Assembly: GCF_000787835.1 (NCBI RefSeq)
Contig: NZ_BBPP01000013.1
Coordinates: forward strand, 104,059 to 153,439
Origin: Streptacidiphilus melanogenes
Lineage (GTDB): Bacteria > Actinomycetota > Actinomycetes > Streptomycetales > Streptomycetaceae
Direction of reading: 5' to 3'
Length of the DNA: 49,381 nt
Below, one piece after another: positions 25,960-37,026 of this stretch. Position 1 is the stretch's first letter. Each line of letters starts with the position of its first letter. A program made the position numbers and the translations under genes. Under the pieces are notes generated by a model that worked only from the letters and a program-made list of their open reading frames with translations, did no database searches and was not told the DNA's origin.

Positions 25960-26427
25960 CTACAGCCCTTCCTCCGCCGGTTGGACGGTTTCGCCGGGAG
26001 GACGTCCGCTCGTCTTCTCGGTCTCCAGCGCGCTCTGCAGGATCACCACCGCTGCGGCCTGGTCGATCCGGGAGCGGCCCTGCTTGGACTTCACCCCGGC
26101 GGCGCGCATCCCGGCCGTCGCGGTGACCGTCGTCATCCGCTCGTCGACCAGCCGGACCGGCACCGGGTAGACCCGGCCGGCCAGCTGGGCCGCGTAGTCG
26201 CGGACCTTGGCCGCCGCCGGGCCCTCACGCCCGCTGAGCGAGCGCGGGAGCCCGACGACGACCTCGATCGCCTCGTACTCCTCGACGATGGCCGTGAGCC
26301 GTCCGAGGGACTTCTTACCGGCCGGGACCGTCTCCACCGGGGTGGCCAGCAGCCCGTCGGGGTCGCAGCTCGCGACCCCGATCCGGGCGTCGCCGACGTC
26401 CACGGCGATCCGGCGTCCTCGACGCAT
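25960..26427 (-). CDS. ruvX: Putative pre-16S rRNA nuclease / Holliday-junction resolvase-like YqgF
   Basis: RNase H-fold protein of 155 residues implicated in 16S rRNA 5'-end processing. Motifs are RIAVDVGDARIGVASCD (first Asp), VVGLPRSLSG, DERMTTVTA (Glu) and SRIDQAAAVVILQ (final Asp), the usual acidic triad. It follows alaS by 20 bp and is a standard alaS neighbour. The ATG at 26427 matches the family start; the Shine-Dalgarno match is poor. A proline/glutamate tail follows the domain. Confidence 0.93.
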   Translation of the reverse strand: MRRGRRIAVDVGDARIGVASCDPDGLLATPVETVPAGKKSLGRLTAIVEEYEAIEVVVGLPRSLSGREGPAAAKVRDYAAQLAGRVYPVPVRLVDERMTTVTATAGMRAAGVKSKQGRSRIDQAAAVVILQSALETEKTSGRPPGETVQPAEEGL

Positions 26428-26447
26428 GGAACTCAACGCCTCGCGCC

Positions 26448-29119
<2,672 letters not shown>

Positions 29120-29120
<1 letters not shown>

Positions 29121-29530
29121 TACAGGTCCTCATTCCGGTCGAGCTTGGTGATGACGTGGTTGAGCGTTTCAGCGTGCTGAAGTTCGAGGGGCGCCCGCTC
29201 GGTGGTGGGCGCGTCGGGGCGTACCGCTCCGGGCGGCAGCGCGGAGCGGACGGCGGCGGCGCGCAGCACGCGGGCGTCCTCGGCGTAGCCGGGGGTCGCC
29301 AGCACACTGCCGTCCAGGCCGAGTTGGCGGTTCAGCTCGAGCTCGCGCTGGAGCATGCCGGCCCGCACCTCGTCCTTGAAGTTCCGCACGGCCTTGCCGA
29401 CTTCGAGCGATCCGAGCGCCGCGCCCTCGGCCAGGCTGCCCGGGGTGAGCGAACGTGCCACGCGGTTCGCCTTGTTGATGGTCCAGACGGTGGCGCCGGC
29501 GCCCACCGCCATCCAGAAGATCCTGCGCAT
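29120..29530 (-). CDS. DUF6167-type conserved protein
   Basis: A 136-residue protein with a short hydrophobic N-terminus ([20 protein letters not shown]) that may act as a membrane anchor, followed by a helical region [20 protein letters not shown] and an unstructured tail. The alaS-upstream position is conserved in streptomycetes; the function is unknown. Its stop overlaps the alaS ATG, so it is translationally coupled to alaS. It follows the DUF948 gene by four bases. Confidence 0.82.
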
Positions 29531-29534
29531 CGGC

Positions 29535-30020
29535 TCAGCCCCTCCTTCCGAGGCCGACCAGGCGCAGCAGCCCGTTGCGACGCACGGTCGCCCGCTGCAC
29601 CTCGGCCTTCACCATCCGCTCGATGATCTCCCGCTCCGACTGGTGCGGGACGTACTTCTCGGGACGCCCGGCCGCGCGCTGCTTGGCCACGGCGCTGCGC
29701 ACGCCGTAGCTGAACGCGGAGAGCTTGACCAGCGGTCCGCCGAGGGTCGCGGCCATGGTGGAGGAGAGCGCCTGTGCGTTCGCGGCGGCGTCCTGCACGT
29801 CCGCGGTGATCGCGTCGACGCGCACGAGCTGGTCGTTCGCGGCGCGCAGCGTCTCCGCCGCCTCGTCGAGCAGCGGCACGGCGCGCTCGGTCACTGCCTC
29901 GACCAGAACCGTCGCCTCCCGCAGGGCCCGCGCGAGGCGCACCAGCACGACGGCCAGGAGAGTGACCAGCACCGCCCAGAAGACGGCGACGACGAGGCCC
30001 GCAACCTCTCCACCCGACAC
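29535..30020 (-). CDS. DUF948 membrane protein
   Basis: A 161-residue protein with one N-terminal membrane helix (about residues 5-28, GLVVAVFWAVLVTLLAVVLV) and a long alpha-helical, partly coiled-coil ectodomain or cytoplasmic stalk (LLDEAAETLRAANDQLVRVD, VQDAAANAQALSS) like methyl-accepting chemotaxis protein stalks, the DUF948 pattern. No catalytic motif. A GTG start at 30020 is chosen because GGGAGCG precedes it. It is first in the DUF948-DUF6167-alaS-ruvX run; its promoter must lie in the 247-bp gap to the divergent ATPase gene. Confidence 0.83.
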   Translation of the reverse strand: MSGGEVAGLVVAVFWAVLVTLLAVVLVRLARALREATVLVEAVTERAVPLLDEAAETLRAANDQLVRVDAITADVQDAAANAQALSSTMAATLGGPLVKLSAFSYGVRSAVAKQRAAGRPEKYVPHQSEREIIERMVKAEVQRATVRRNGLLRLVGLGRRG

Positions 30021-30267
30021 CTTGGCGCTCCCTCGCAGCAAAAGCTGGTCTATCTGCGAAACCCTATCGCGCCAGGAGGACTAATCCCGACCGCACGACC
30101 GGCACGCCGAGCCGCAGATGAGGCGCCTCGCGCATCTATACCACCGAACCCGTGGCGCCGCCCGGGCAACGCCGGATTCCGCGGCTCCCGCGACCGCCGG
30201 ACGTAACCTGCCGATCAGTCAGCTCGTTGGGCCGTCCAGGGGAGCGTTCACCTCCGAAGGGGGTCCC

Positions 30268-32428
30268 GTGCCAGGCACCGGAAATCTGCCCGCCGAACTG
30301 ACGGGGTTCGTGGGTCGCCGGGTCGAGCTGGCCATAGCGCAGCGGATGCTGCGCCGCGACCGGCTGGTGACGATCACGGGCCCCGGCGGCGTCGGCAAGA
30401 GCCGGCTCGCGCTGCGCGCCGCCGCGGCGGCCGCGCCGGACTTCGCCGACAGCGCGTGGCTGATCCCCTGCGCCGAGCTCACCGACCCGGCGCTGCTCGG
30501 CCACGCCGTCGCGGAGGCGTTGCGGCTCACCGACGGCACCGCGCGCCCGGCGGCCGAGGTGCTGCGGGACTTCCTCGCGCCGCGCCGCCTGTTGCTCGTG
30601 CTGGACGGCTGCGAGCACCTCGTCGAGGAGGCTGCGCCGCTGGTGGCGAGCCTGCTCACGGCGGCGCCGGGGCTGAAGGTGCTGGTGAGCAGCCGCGAGC
30701 CGCTGCGGGTCGAGGGCGAACAGCGGCTCCCGCTCGCGCCGCTGCCCACCGAGGGGCCGCACGCCGACGCGGTGACGCTGTTCGCGCAGCGGGCCGCGGC
30801 CGTGCTCCCCGGCTTCGCCGTCACACCCCGCAACGCCGAGCAGGTCGCCGCGCTCTGCCGCCGTCTCGACGGGATCCCGCTGGCGCTGGAGCTGGCGGCG
30901 GGGCGGCTGCCGGTGCTGTCCGTCCAGCAGATCAGCGAGCGGCTCGACGACCGGTTCGCACTGCTCACCGGAGGCGCCCGCGGGGCGCTCCCCCGCCATC
31001 AGACGCTGCGCACCGCCATCGGCTGGAGCCACGAGCTGTGCTCGCCGCAGGAGCGTCTGCTGTGGGCGCGGCTCTCGGTCTTCGTGGGCCCCTTCGACCT
31101 GGACGCCGCGCAGTACGTCTGCGCCGGCGAGGGCGTGACCGCGGACGAGGTGCTGGAGCTGCTCGGTGCGCTGGTCGCCAAGTCGGTGGCGCTGCGCCTG
31201 CCGGGGCTCGCGGACGGCCAGGCGCGCTACCGCCTGCTCGACACGGTCCGCGAGTACGGCCTCGGGTGGCTGCGGGCCGCCGGCGCGGACGGCCTGCTGC
31301 GCCGACGCCACCGGGACTGGTACCTGGGCCTGGCCACCTGGGGCGAGGTCGAGTGGTTCAGCCCGCGCCAGCTGGAGACCTCGGCCCACCCAGGCCGCGC
31401 ACAGCAACCTGCGCGCCGCGCTCGAGTACTGCCTCACCGACCCGGGCGAGGAGCAGTTGGCGCTCTTCCTGGCCGGAACCCTGTGGTACTTCTGGGTCGG
31501 CTGCGGCCATCTGGGCGAGGGCCGGGTCTGGCTGGACCGGGCGCTGGAGCTCGCCCCGGAGCCGACGGAGGCGCGGGCCAAGGCGCTGTGGGTCACCGGC
31601 TACCTGTCGATCCTCCAGGGCGACCGGCTGCACGCGCTCCGGCTGCTGGAGGAGTGCCGACGGCAGGCCCTCGACACCGGCGACGACCGGGCGCTCGCCT
31701 ACGCCGTGCACCGCCAGGGCTGCGCCGCGCTGATCGCGGACGACCTCGACCGTGCGGTGGCGCTGTTCGACGAGGCCCTGTGGCACTACGACCAGCTCGG
31801 CGAGCTGAACAGCAATGTGCTGATGGGCATGTTCGAGCTGGGCTTGGCCCACACCTTCCGCGGTGACGCGGCCACGGGCGCGGCGTGGATCGGCAAGGTG
31901 CTCGACGAGTGCGAGCGCTTCGGCGAACGCTGGGCCTACGCGTACGGCCTCTTCGCCTCCGCCTACGCGGCCTGGGCCGTCAACGACCTCGGGCAGGCGC
32001 GCGTCCGAGCCCGCGAGTGCGTCCGGCTCAACCACGCGTTCCGCGACCTGGTCGGTCTGGTCCTGGGCGTGGAGCTGCTGGCGCTGCTCGCCACCGAGCC
32101 GGAGCAGGACGGCACGCCCGGCGACCTGCGGGAGGCGGCGACGCTGCAGGGTGCCGCGCACACCCTGTGGCGCTCGGTCGGCGAGCCGCTGTTCGGGTCC
32201 GACAGCTTCAACGCCGCCCACGAGGCGTGCGCACGGCGCGTCCGCGCGGGGCTGTCGAAGGCGGAGGCCGCGGAGGCGTTCCGCCGTGGCACCACGCTGG
32301 ATCTGGACGAGCTCGTCGCCCGCGCCCTCGACCGGCGGTCCGGCGGGCAGGCCGGGGAAGCGCAGCGCCCCCACGGCCGGACGGCCGTGGGGGCGCTGCG
32401 AGAACCGCTCGCGGGTCAGCGCGAGTAG
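30268..32428 (+). pseudogene. NB-ARC/TPR ATP-binding regulator-like protein, interrupted by a frameshift
   Basis: Two frames together encode one protein. From the GTG at 30268 (GAAGGGGG upstream) the first frame gives GNLPAELTGFVGRRVELAIA, Walker A TGPGGVGKSRLALR and Walker B LLLVLDGCEHLV, then a winged-helix region LLWARLSVFVGPFDLDAAQY; it should continue after WFSPRQLE. Between about 31381 and 31390 the sense shifts to the next frame (net +1), which then reads TQAAHSNLRAALEYCLTDPG and a long TPR-like helical array to 32428. The first frame instead runs on as unrelated residues to 31866. It may be a true inactivation or a sequence error. No C-terminal LuxR helix-turn-helix is present. Confidence 0.8.
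32361..32400. terminator. Strong hairpin terminator of rpsD, lying inside the end of the TPR frame
   Basis: Perfect 18-bp stem (CGCAGCGCCCCCACGGCC and its complement) with a GGAC loop, 15 bp past the rpsD stop. It is symmetric, so it can act for both convergent genes, but the plus-strand frame translates through it to 32428. Confidence 0.88.
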
Positions 32429-33030
32429 TACTCGACGACGAGCTGCTCGTCGCAGATGACCGGAACCTCACGCCGCTGGGGCAGGCGGTCCAGGCGGAAG
32501 GCCAGGGCCTTCAGGTTGACCTCGAGGTACTTCGGGGTCTGACCCTCACCCGCGTTGCCACCCTCACGGGCGACGACGAACGGGGTCTTCTCCTTGGAAC
32601 GGTCGCGAACGGTCACCACGAAGCCCGGCTTGAGCTGGAACGACGGACGGTTGACCTTCTGGCCGTTGACCTCGATGTGGCCGTGGACGACCATCTGACG
32701 GGCCTGGTAGATGGTGCGGGCGATGCCCGAACGCAGGACCAGGGCGTCGAGACGGGTCTCCAGCAGGGCGACGAGCGCCTCACCGGTCTTGCCCTCGACC
32801 TTGCGGGCCTTGTCGAAGGCGCGCGAGAGCTGGGTCTCGGACAGGTCGTACTGGGCGCGCAGACGCTGCTTCTCGACCAGACGGACCTTGTAGTCCGAGT
32901 TCTGCTTGCGGCCACGGCCGTGCTGCCCCGGCGGGTACGGGCGGGCCTCGAAGTACTTGACGGACTTCGGGGTCAGCGGAATGCCCAGCGCACGGGCAAT
33001 CTTGACCTTGGGGCGCTTCTGGTTCGCCAT
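32416..33030 (-). CDS. rpsD: 30S ribosomal protein S4, zinc-free form
   Basis: Primary 16S-binding ribosomal protein of 204 residues. It begins MANQKRPKVKIARALGIPLT and has YPPGQHGRGRKQNSDYKVRL, the S4 RNA-binding fold RLDALVLRSGIARTIYQARQ and GHIEVNGQKVNRPSF, and ends PVICDEQLVVEYYSR. The N-terminal zinc-binding cysteines of the C+ S4 type are absent, so this is the C- form typical of Streptomyces. It stands apart from other ribosomal protein genes. A long leader precedes it and may serve S4 autoregulation, which is known in several bacteria. Confidence 0.97.
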   Translation of the reverse strand: MANQKRPKVKIARALGIPLTPKSVKYFEARPYPPGQHGRGRKQNSDYKVRLVEKQRLRAQYDLSETQLSRAFDKARKVEGKTGEALVALLETRLDALVLRSGIARTIYQARQMVVHGHIEVNGQKVNRPSFQLKPGFVVTVRDRSKEKTPFVVAREGGNAGEGQTPKYLEVNLKALAFRLDRLPQRREVPVICDEQLVVEYYSR

Positions 33031-33327
33031 GAACCATTACCTCTTTCGGTTGTTTACTGGCTCACCGCTGTTGAAGGAGGTCGCCTCTCGCGGTCCGGGA
33101 AACCGTCCCGCCGTGAAGGCGGGCCGGCAGCCGCTCCCGGGACCGGGCACAACGTGCTGCACGCGAGTGGCCCACCGCCCCGTGAGGGTGGTGGGCTGCA
33201 CGCGACACCCAGAGGGTGCGCGACGCTCCTGCCGTCCTCGGTCGCCCGAGGTCGGCCTGTATGACGCCCCGCCGGTGATGTCGCATCTGACGATGCGGAC
33301 ACGGGACGTCTCGCTCGGGAAAGTCTA
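33031..33327 (-). promoter_or_regulatory. Long hairpin-rich leader of rpsD with -10 element
   Basis: On the minus strand TAGACT (33327 down to 33322) fits a -10 element, giving a leader of about 285 nt. It holds several perfect or near-perfect stems: CGCATC/GATGCG (33282-33297), CCTCGG/CCGAGG (33236-33251), CACCC/GGGTG (33206-33218), GCCCACCGCCC/GGGTGGTGGGC (33170-33196) and CCCGCC/GGCGGG (33107-33123). The 11-bp direct repeat GCTGCACGCGA flanks the fourth stem (33156-33166, 33195-33205). No gene is visible here. Confidence 0.55.
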
Positions 33328-33382
33328 CGGGATCCGCGGAGGCCGGGCCGACACCGGCCCGCCCTCTCGTCGTCACTGTCAT

Positions 33383-33399
33383 TGTCAATGCTATTGACA
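33383..33399. promoter_or_regulatory. Palindromic operator/promoter upstream of the amidase gene
   Basis: TGTCAATGCTATTGACA is a perfect 6-5-6 inverted repeat whose arms each supply a TTGACA -35 hexamer, one per strand. It is 32 bp before the amidase ATG. It looks like a repressor operator overlapping a promoter; no dedicated regulator gene is adjacent. Confidence 0.5.
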
Positions 33400-33430
33400 C
33401 CGCTGTTGGCGCGCGGCGAAGGTGTCCGCC

Positions 33431-34873
33431 ATGGACGCAACCGAACTCGCCTACCTCCCCGCAACCGACGCCCTGCGGGCGTTCCGTGCGCGGCGGCTCT
33501 CCCCCGTCGAGCTCATGGAAGCCGTGATCGCGCGGGCCGAGCGCACCGAGCCCGACGTCAACTGCCTCAGCGAGCGCCTCTTCGAGGAGGGTCTGGCCGC
33601 CGCCCGGGAGGCGGAGCAGCGGTACCTCGGGCACGGCCCCGCTCCGCGCCCGCTGGAGGGGCTTCCGGTCGCGGCGAAGGACGAGCACCCCATCGCCGGC
33701 CGCCTCTGCAGCGAGGGCTCGCTGCTGCTCGCGGACGAGGTGGCCACGGAGACCCACCCGGTGATCCAGCGGGTCCAGGGCGCCGGCGGGATCGTCCACG
33801 CCCGGACCACCACGCCCGAGTTCTGCTGCGCCGCCTTCACCCAGTCCAAGCTGTGGGGCGTCACCCGCAACCCGTGGTCGCGCCACCACTCCTGCGGAGG
33901 TTCCTCCGGCGGCTCGGGCGCCGCCCTCGCGGCCGGGAACGCGCCGCTCGCGACCGGCTCGGACATCGGAGGGTCGATCCGGATCCCGGCCTCGTTCAAC
34001 GGCGTCGTCGGCTTCAAGCCGCCCTACGGCCGCGTTCCGGCTATGCCGCCGTTCAACCTGGACACCTACTGCCACGACGGCCCGATGGCCCGCACCGTCG
34101 CCGACACCGCGCTGCTGCAGAACACCATCGCCGGGCCCTGGCCGGGCGACGTCGTCTCGCTGCGGCCCAAGGTCGAGGTGCCGTGGGAGTACGAGGGCGC
34201 GGCCGGGGTCGCCGGGATGCGCATCGCGCTCTGCCTCAACCTCGGCGACTACGTGCTCGACCCGGATGTCGAGGCGAACACCCGCGCCGTCGCGGACGCG
34301 CTGCGCGGCGCGGGCGCGGTGGTCGAGGAGGTCACCTTCGGCTGGACCCGCGAGCTGCTCGACCGTGCCGCGTGGGCGCACTTCGGCGCGATCTTCGGTC
34401 CGTCCATCGGCGAGGCCGCCGCCGAGGCGCCGGACCGGCTCAACGGCTACACCCGCGCCTTCGCGGAGCGGGCGGCGCGAGGCGCGCGGGAGACCGGATT
34501 CCTGGAGGGACTGGAGCTGGAGGGGCGTCTCTACGCCGAGCTGGGTGCGGTGCTCGAGCGCTACGACGCACTGCTCTGCCCCACCACGGCGGTCCCGGCG
34601 CTGGCCGCGGACGAGGAGTACACCGAGACCCGGCTGTCCATCGCCGGCGTCGAGCAGGACCACTACATGGCGATGGCGATGACCATCGGGTTCAACATCT
34701 GCTCGCGCTGCCCGGTTCTCTCCGTCCCCTCCGGCTTCGCGGCGAACGGCGTCCCGACGGGCGTGCAGATCGTCGGCCGCACCTACGACGACGCGACGGT
34801 GTTCCGCGTCGGCGCGGCGGTCGAGGAGGCGCGGCCGTGGGCCTACGTCTCAGGACGTCGACCGCTCGTCTGA
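33431..34873 (+). CDS. Amidase-signature family hydrolase
   Basis: A 480-residue amidase. The Ser-cisSer-Lys triad is visible: Lys83 in [12 protein letters not shown], cis-Ser159 in [16 protein letters not shown] and nucleophile Ser182 in [12 protein letters not shown]. Members hydrolyse amides ranging from acetamide to aryl amides and lactams; GatA is unlikely because gatCB are absent and the C-terminal half differs. GAAGG eight bases before the ATG at 33431 supports that start; GTG at 33422 is possible. It is inserted between rpsD and rarA, and its last 24 bp overlap the convergent rarA gene. Confidence 0.86.
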   Translation: MDATELAYLPATDALRAFRARRLSPVELMEAVIARAERTEPDVNCLSERLFEEGLAAAREAEQRYLGHGPAPRPLEGLPVAAKDEHPIAGRLCSEGSLLLADEVATETHPVIQRVQGAGGIVHARTTTPEFCCAAFTQSKLWGVTRNPWSRHHSCGGSSGGSGAALAAGNAPLATGSDIGGSIRIPASFNGVVGFKPPYGRVPAMPPFNLDTYCHDGPMARTVADTALLQNTIAGPWPGDVVSLRPKVEVPWEYEGAAGVAGMRIALCLNLGDYVLDPDVEANTRAVADALRGAGAVVEEVTFGWTRELLDRAAWAHFGAIFGPSIGEAAAEAPDRLNGYTRAFAERAARGARETGFLEGLELEGRLYAELGAVLERYDALLCPTTAVPALAADEEYTETRLSIAGVEQDHYMAMAMTIGFNICSRCPVLSVPSGFAANGVPTGVQIVGRTYDDATVFRVGAAVEEARPWAYVSGRRPLV

Positions 34874-36223
34874 GCCGCTCTCGCCGCGCAGGCGGGCGCG
34901 GGTCCAGGTGACCGCGTCGGCGTAGCGGGCCTCCGCGCCGTGTCGGGTCGGGCGGTAGTACTGCTTGTCGCGCACCGTGTCCGGCGCGTACTGCTGGGCG
35001 GCGATGCCCTCCGGGAGGTCGTGCGGGTACACGTAGCCCTGCGCGTGGCCGAGCTTCTTCGCGCCCGCGTAGTGCCCGTCCCGCAGGTGCGCCGGCACCG
35101 CACCGGCCAGCCCGGCACGGACGTCGGCGAGCGCCTCGCCGATGGCGGTCGTGGCGGAGTTCGACTTCGGCGCGAGGGCGAGCGCGATCACCGCGTGCGA
35201 CAGCGTCAGCGACGCCTCGGGGAAGCCGATCATCGCCACGGCCTGCGCGGCGGCGACGGCCGTCGGCAACGCGGTGGGGTCGGCGACGCCGATGTCCTCG
35301 CTGGCGGAGATCATCAACCGTCGGGCGATGAAGCGCGGGTCCTCGCCCGCCTCGATCATCCGGGCGAGGTAGTGCAGGGCGGCGTCGACGTCGCTGCCCC
35401 GGATGGACTTGATCAGCGCGCTGGCCACGTCGTAGTGCTGGTCGCCGTCCTTGTCGTAGCGGACGGCGGCCCGGTTGACGGCGGTCTCGGTCAGTTCGAG
35501 CGTGACCGTCTCCCGCTGCTCCTCGATCGCCGCACCGGCGGCGGCCTCCAGCGAGGTCAACGCCTTGCGGGCGTCGCCGCCCGCGATCCGCACGAGGTGC
35601 TCCTGCGCCTCCTCGGCGAGCTCGACGGCGCCGTTCAGCCCCCGCTCGTCCGCGACCGCGCGGCGCAGCAGGACGCGGATGTCGTCGTCGGTCAGCGACT
35701 CCAGTGTCAGCAGCAGCGAGCGGGAGAGCAGCGGCGAGATGACGGAGAAGTACGGGTTCTCCGTGGTCGCGGCGATCAGCGTCACCCAGCGGTTCTCGAC
35801 GGCGGGCAACAGGCTGTCCTGCTGCGCCTTGGAGAAGCGGTGGATCTCGTCGAGGAAGAGGACCGTCTCCTTGCCGCTCGTCCCGACGGCCCGGCGCGCG
35901 CCGTCGATGACCGCGCGGACCTCCTTGACCCCGGCGGTGATCGCGGAGAGCTCGACGAAGCGCCGGTCGGTCGCCTGGCTGATCACGTACGCAAGGGTCG
36001 TCTTCCCCGTCCCCGGCGGCCCCCAGAGGATCACCGAGGACGTGGCGGCGGGCCCGTTCGTCGCGGCGACGAGCCGCCGCAACGGCGAGCCCGGCTTCAG
36101 CAGATGCTGCTGCCCCGCGACCTCGTCCAGCGAACGCGGCCGCATCCGCACCGCGAGCGGCGCCCGCCCCGGCTCCTTGGCCTGGAACTCCTCGGCGGCG
36201 GCGGTGAACAGGTCTGGTTCCAC
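34850..36223 (-). CDS. rarA: Replication-associated recombination protein RarA/MgsA AAA ATPase
   Basis: Clamp-loader-like AAA+ ATPase of 457 residues acting at stalled replication forks. It begins [14 protein letters not shown] and has [20 protein letters not shown], Walker [18 protein letters not shown], Walker [17 protein letters not shown] and sensor 1 [12 protein letters not shown], then the RarA-type C-terminal oligomerisation domain with [17 protein letters not shown] start. It lies between the two-component system and rpsD; in related genomes it normally follows aspS more closely. Its 3' end overlaps the amidase gene. Confidence 0.95.
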   Translation of the reverse strand: MEPDLFTAAAEEFQAKEPGRAPLAVRMRPRSLDEVAGQQHLLKPGSPLRRLVAATNGPAATSSVILWGPPGTGKTTLAYVISQATDRRFVELSAITAGVKEVRAVIDGARRAVGTSGKETVLFLDEIHRFSKAQQDSLLPAVENRWVTLIAATTENPYFSVISPLLSRSLLLTLESLTDDDIRVLLRRAVADERGLNGAVELAEEAQEHLVRIAGGDARKALTSLEAAAGAAIEEQRETVTLELTETAVNRAAVRYDKDGDQHYDVASALIKSIRGSDVDAALHYLARMIEAGEDPRFIARRLMISASEDIGVADPTALPTAVAAAQAVAMIGFPEASLTLSHAVIALALAPKSNSATTAIGEALADVRAGLAGAVPAHLRDGHYAGAKKLGHAQGYVYPHDLPEGIAAQQYAPDTVRDKQYYRPTRHGAEARYADAVTWTRARLRGESGSDERSTS

Positions 36224-36339
36224 GGCTAGACCCTACCTCCGGCCACCGACACCCCCGCCTTCGTCGCCCGCGGCCCGGGCCAAGCGCACGGGCGAAGGCC
36301 GGGGCCAGCACACGGCCGAAGGCCGGGGCCCCAGGGGTG

Positions 36340-37026
36340 CTAGCGCCAGCGGTAGGCGAGTTCGGGGCGGCCCACCTGGCCGTACTGGGGTTCGCGGCGG
36401 GCGCGGCCGGTTTCGACCAGGTGTTCCAGGTAGCGGCGGGCGGTGATGCGGGAGACGCCTGCTGCCGTGCCCACCGCCGCGGCCGAGAGGCCCACCTCGG
36501 CCTCGCGGAGCACGGTGGCCACCGCGTCGAGGGTGGGGGTGGTGAGGCCCTTGGGCAGTGTGGTCCCGCGCGGGGAGCGCAGCTCGGCGAAGGCCTGGTC
36601 GACCTCGTCCTGGCCGAGGGCCTCGCCCTCGCGGTCCAGGCTGGCGCGGTAGCGCGCATAGCGGGCCAGGCGGTCCTGGAGGGTGGCTGCGGCGAAGGGC
36701 TTGAGCAGGTACTGCACCACGCCGATGGAGACCGCCCGGCGCACCGTCGCCAGGTCCCGGGCCGAGGTGACGGCGATGACGTCCGCTCCGTGCCCGGCCG
36801 CGCGGATCGCGCGCAGCAGGTCCAGGCCGTGACCGTCCGGGAGGTAGAGGTCGAGGAGGAGCAGCGCGACGGGCGCGCCCTCGCGGCGCGCGCGGTCGAG
36901 GAAGCGCAGGGCCTCGGCCGCGCTGTGGGCGACGCCCGCGCTGCGGAAGCCCACGGCGCGGTCGACGTAGCTGCCGTGGGCCTCGGCCGCGACGGGGTCG
37001 TCCTCGACCACCAGCACGTCGATCAC
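36340..37026 (-). CDS. Response regulator of the CitB/DcuR family
   Basis: A 228-residue response regulator. The receiver begins DVLVVEDDPVAAEAHGSYVD, with the phosphoacceptor Asp59 in LLLLDLYLPDGHG and the conserved Lys in VQYLLKPF. The C-terminal domain has a helix-turn-helix (SAAAVGTAAGVSRITARRYL) of the type found in CitB/DcuR/DctR regulators. The GTG start overlaps the sensor-kinase stop (GTGA), so they are co-translated. The DctA symporter gene next to the kinase is its likely target. Confidence 0.92.
   Translation of the reverse strand: MIDVLVVEDDPVAAEAHGSYVDRAVGFRSAGVAHSAAEALRFLDRARREGAPVALLLLDLYLPDGHGLDLLRAIRAAGHGADVIAVTSARDLATVRRAVSIGVVQYLLKPFAAATLQDRLARYARYRASLDREGEALGQDEVDQAFAELRSPRGTTLPKGLTTPTLDAVATVLREAEVGLSAAAVGTAAGVSRITARRYLEHLVETGRARREPQYGQVGRPELAYRWR

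Noticed and set aside
33431-34873. GatA subunit of the Asp/Glu-tRNA amidotransferase
   Set aside because: No gatB or gatC nearby and only the general amidase signature matches; the C-terminal half is unlike GatA.
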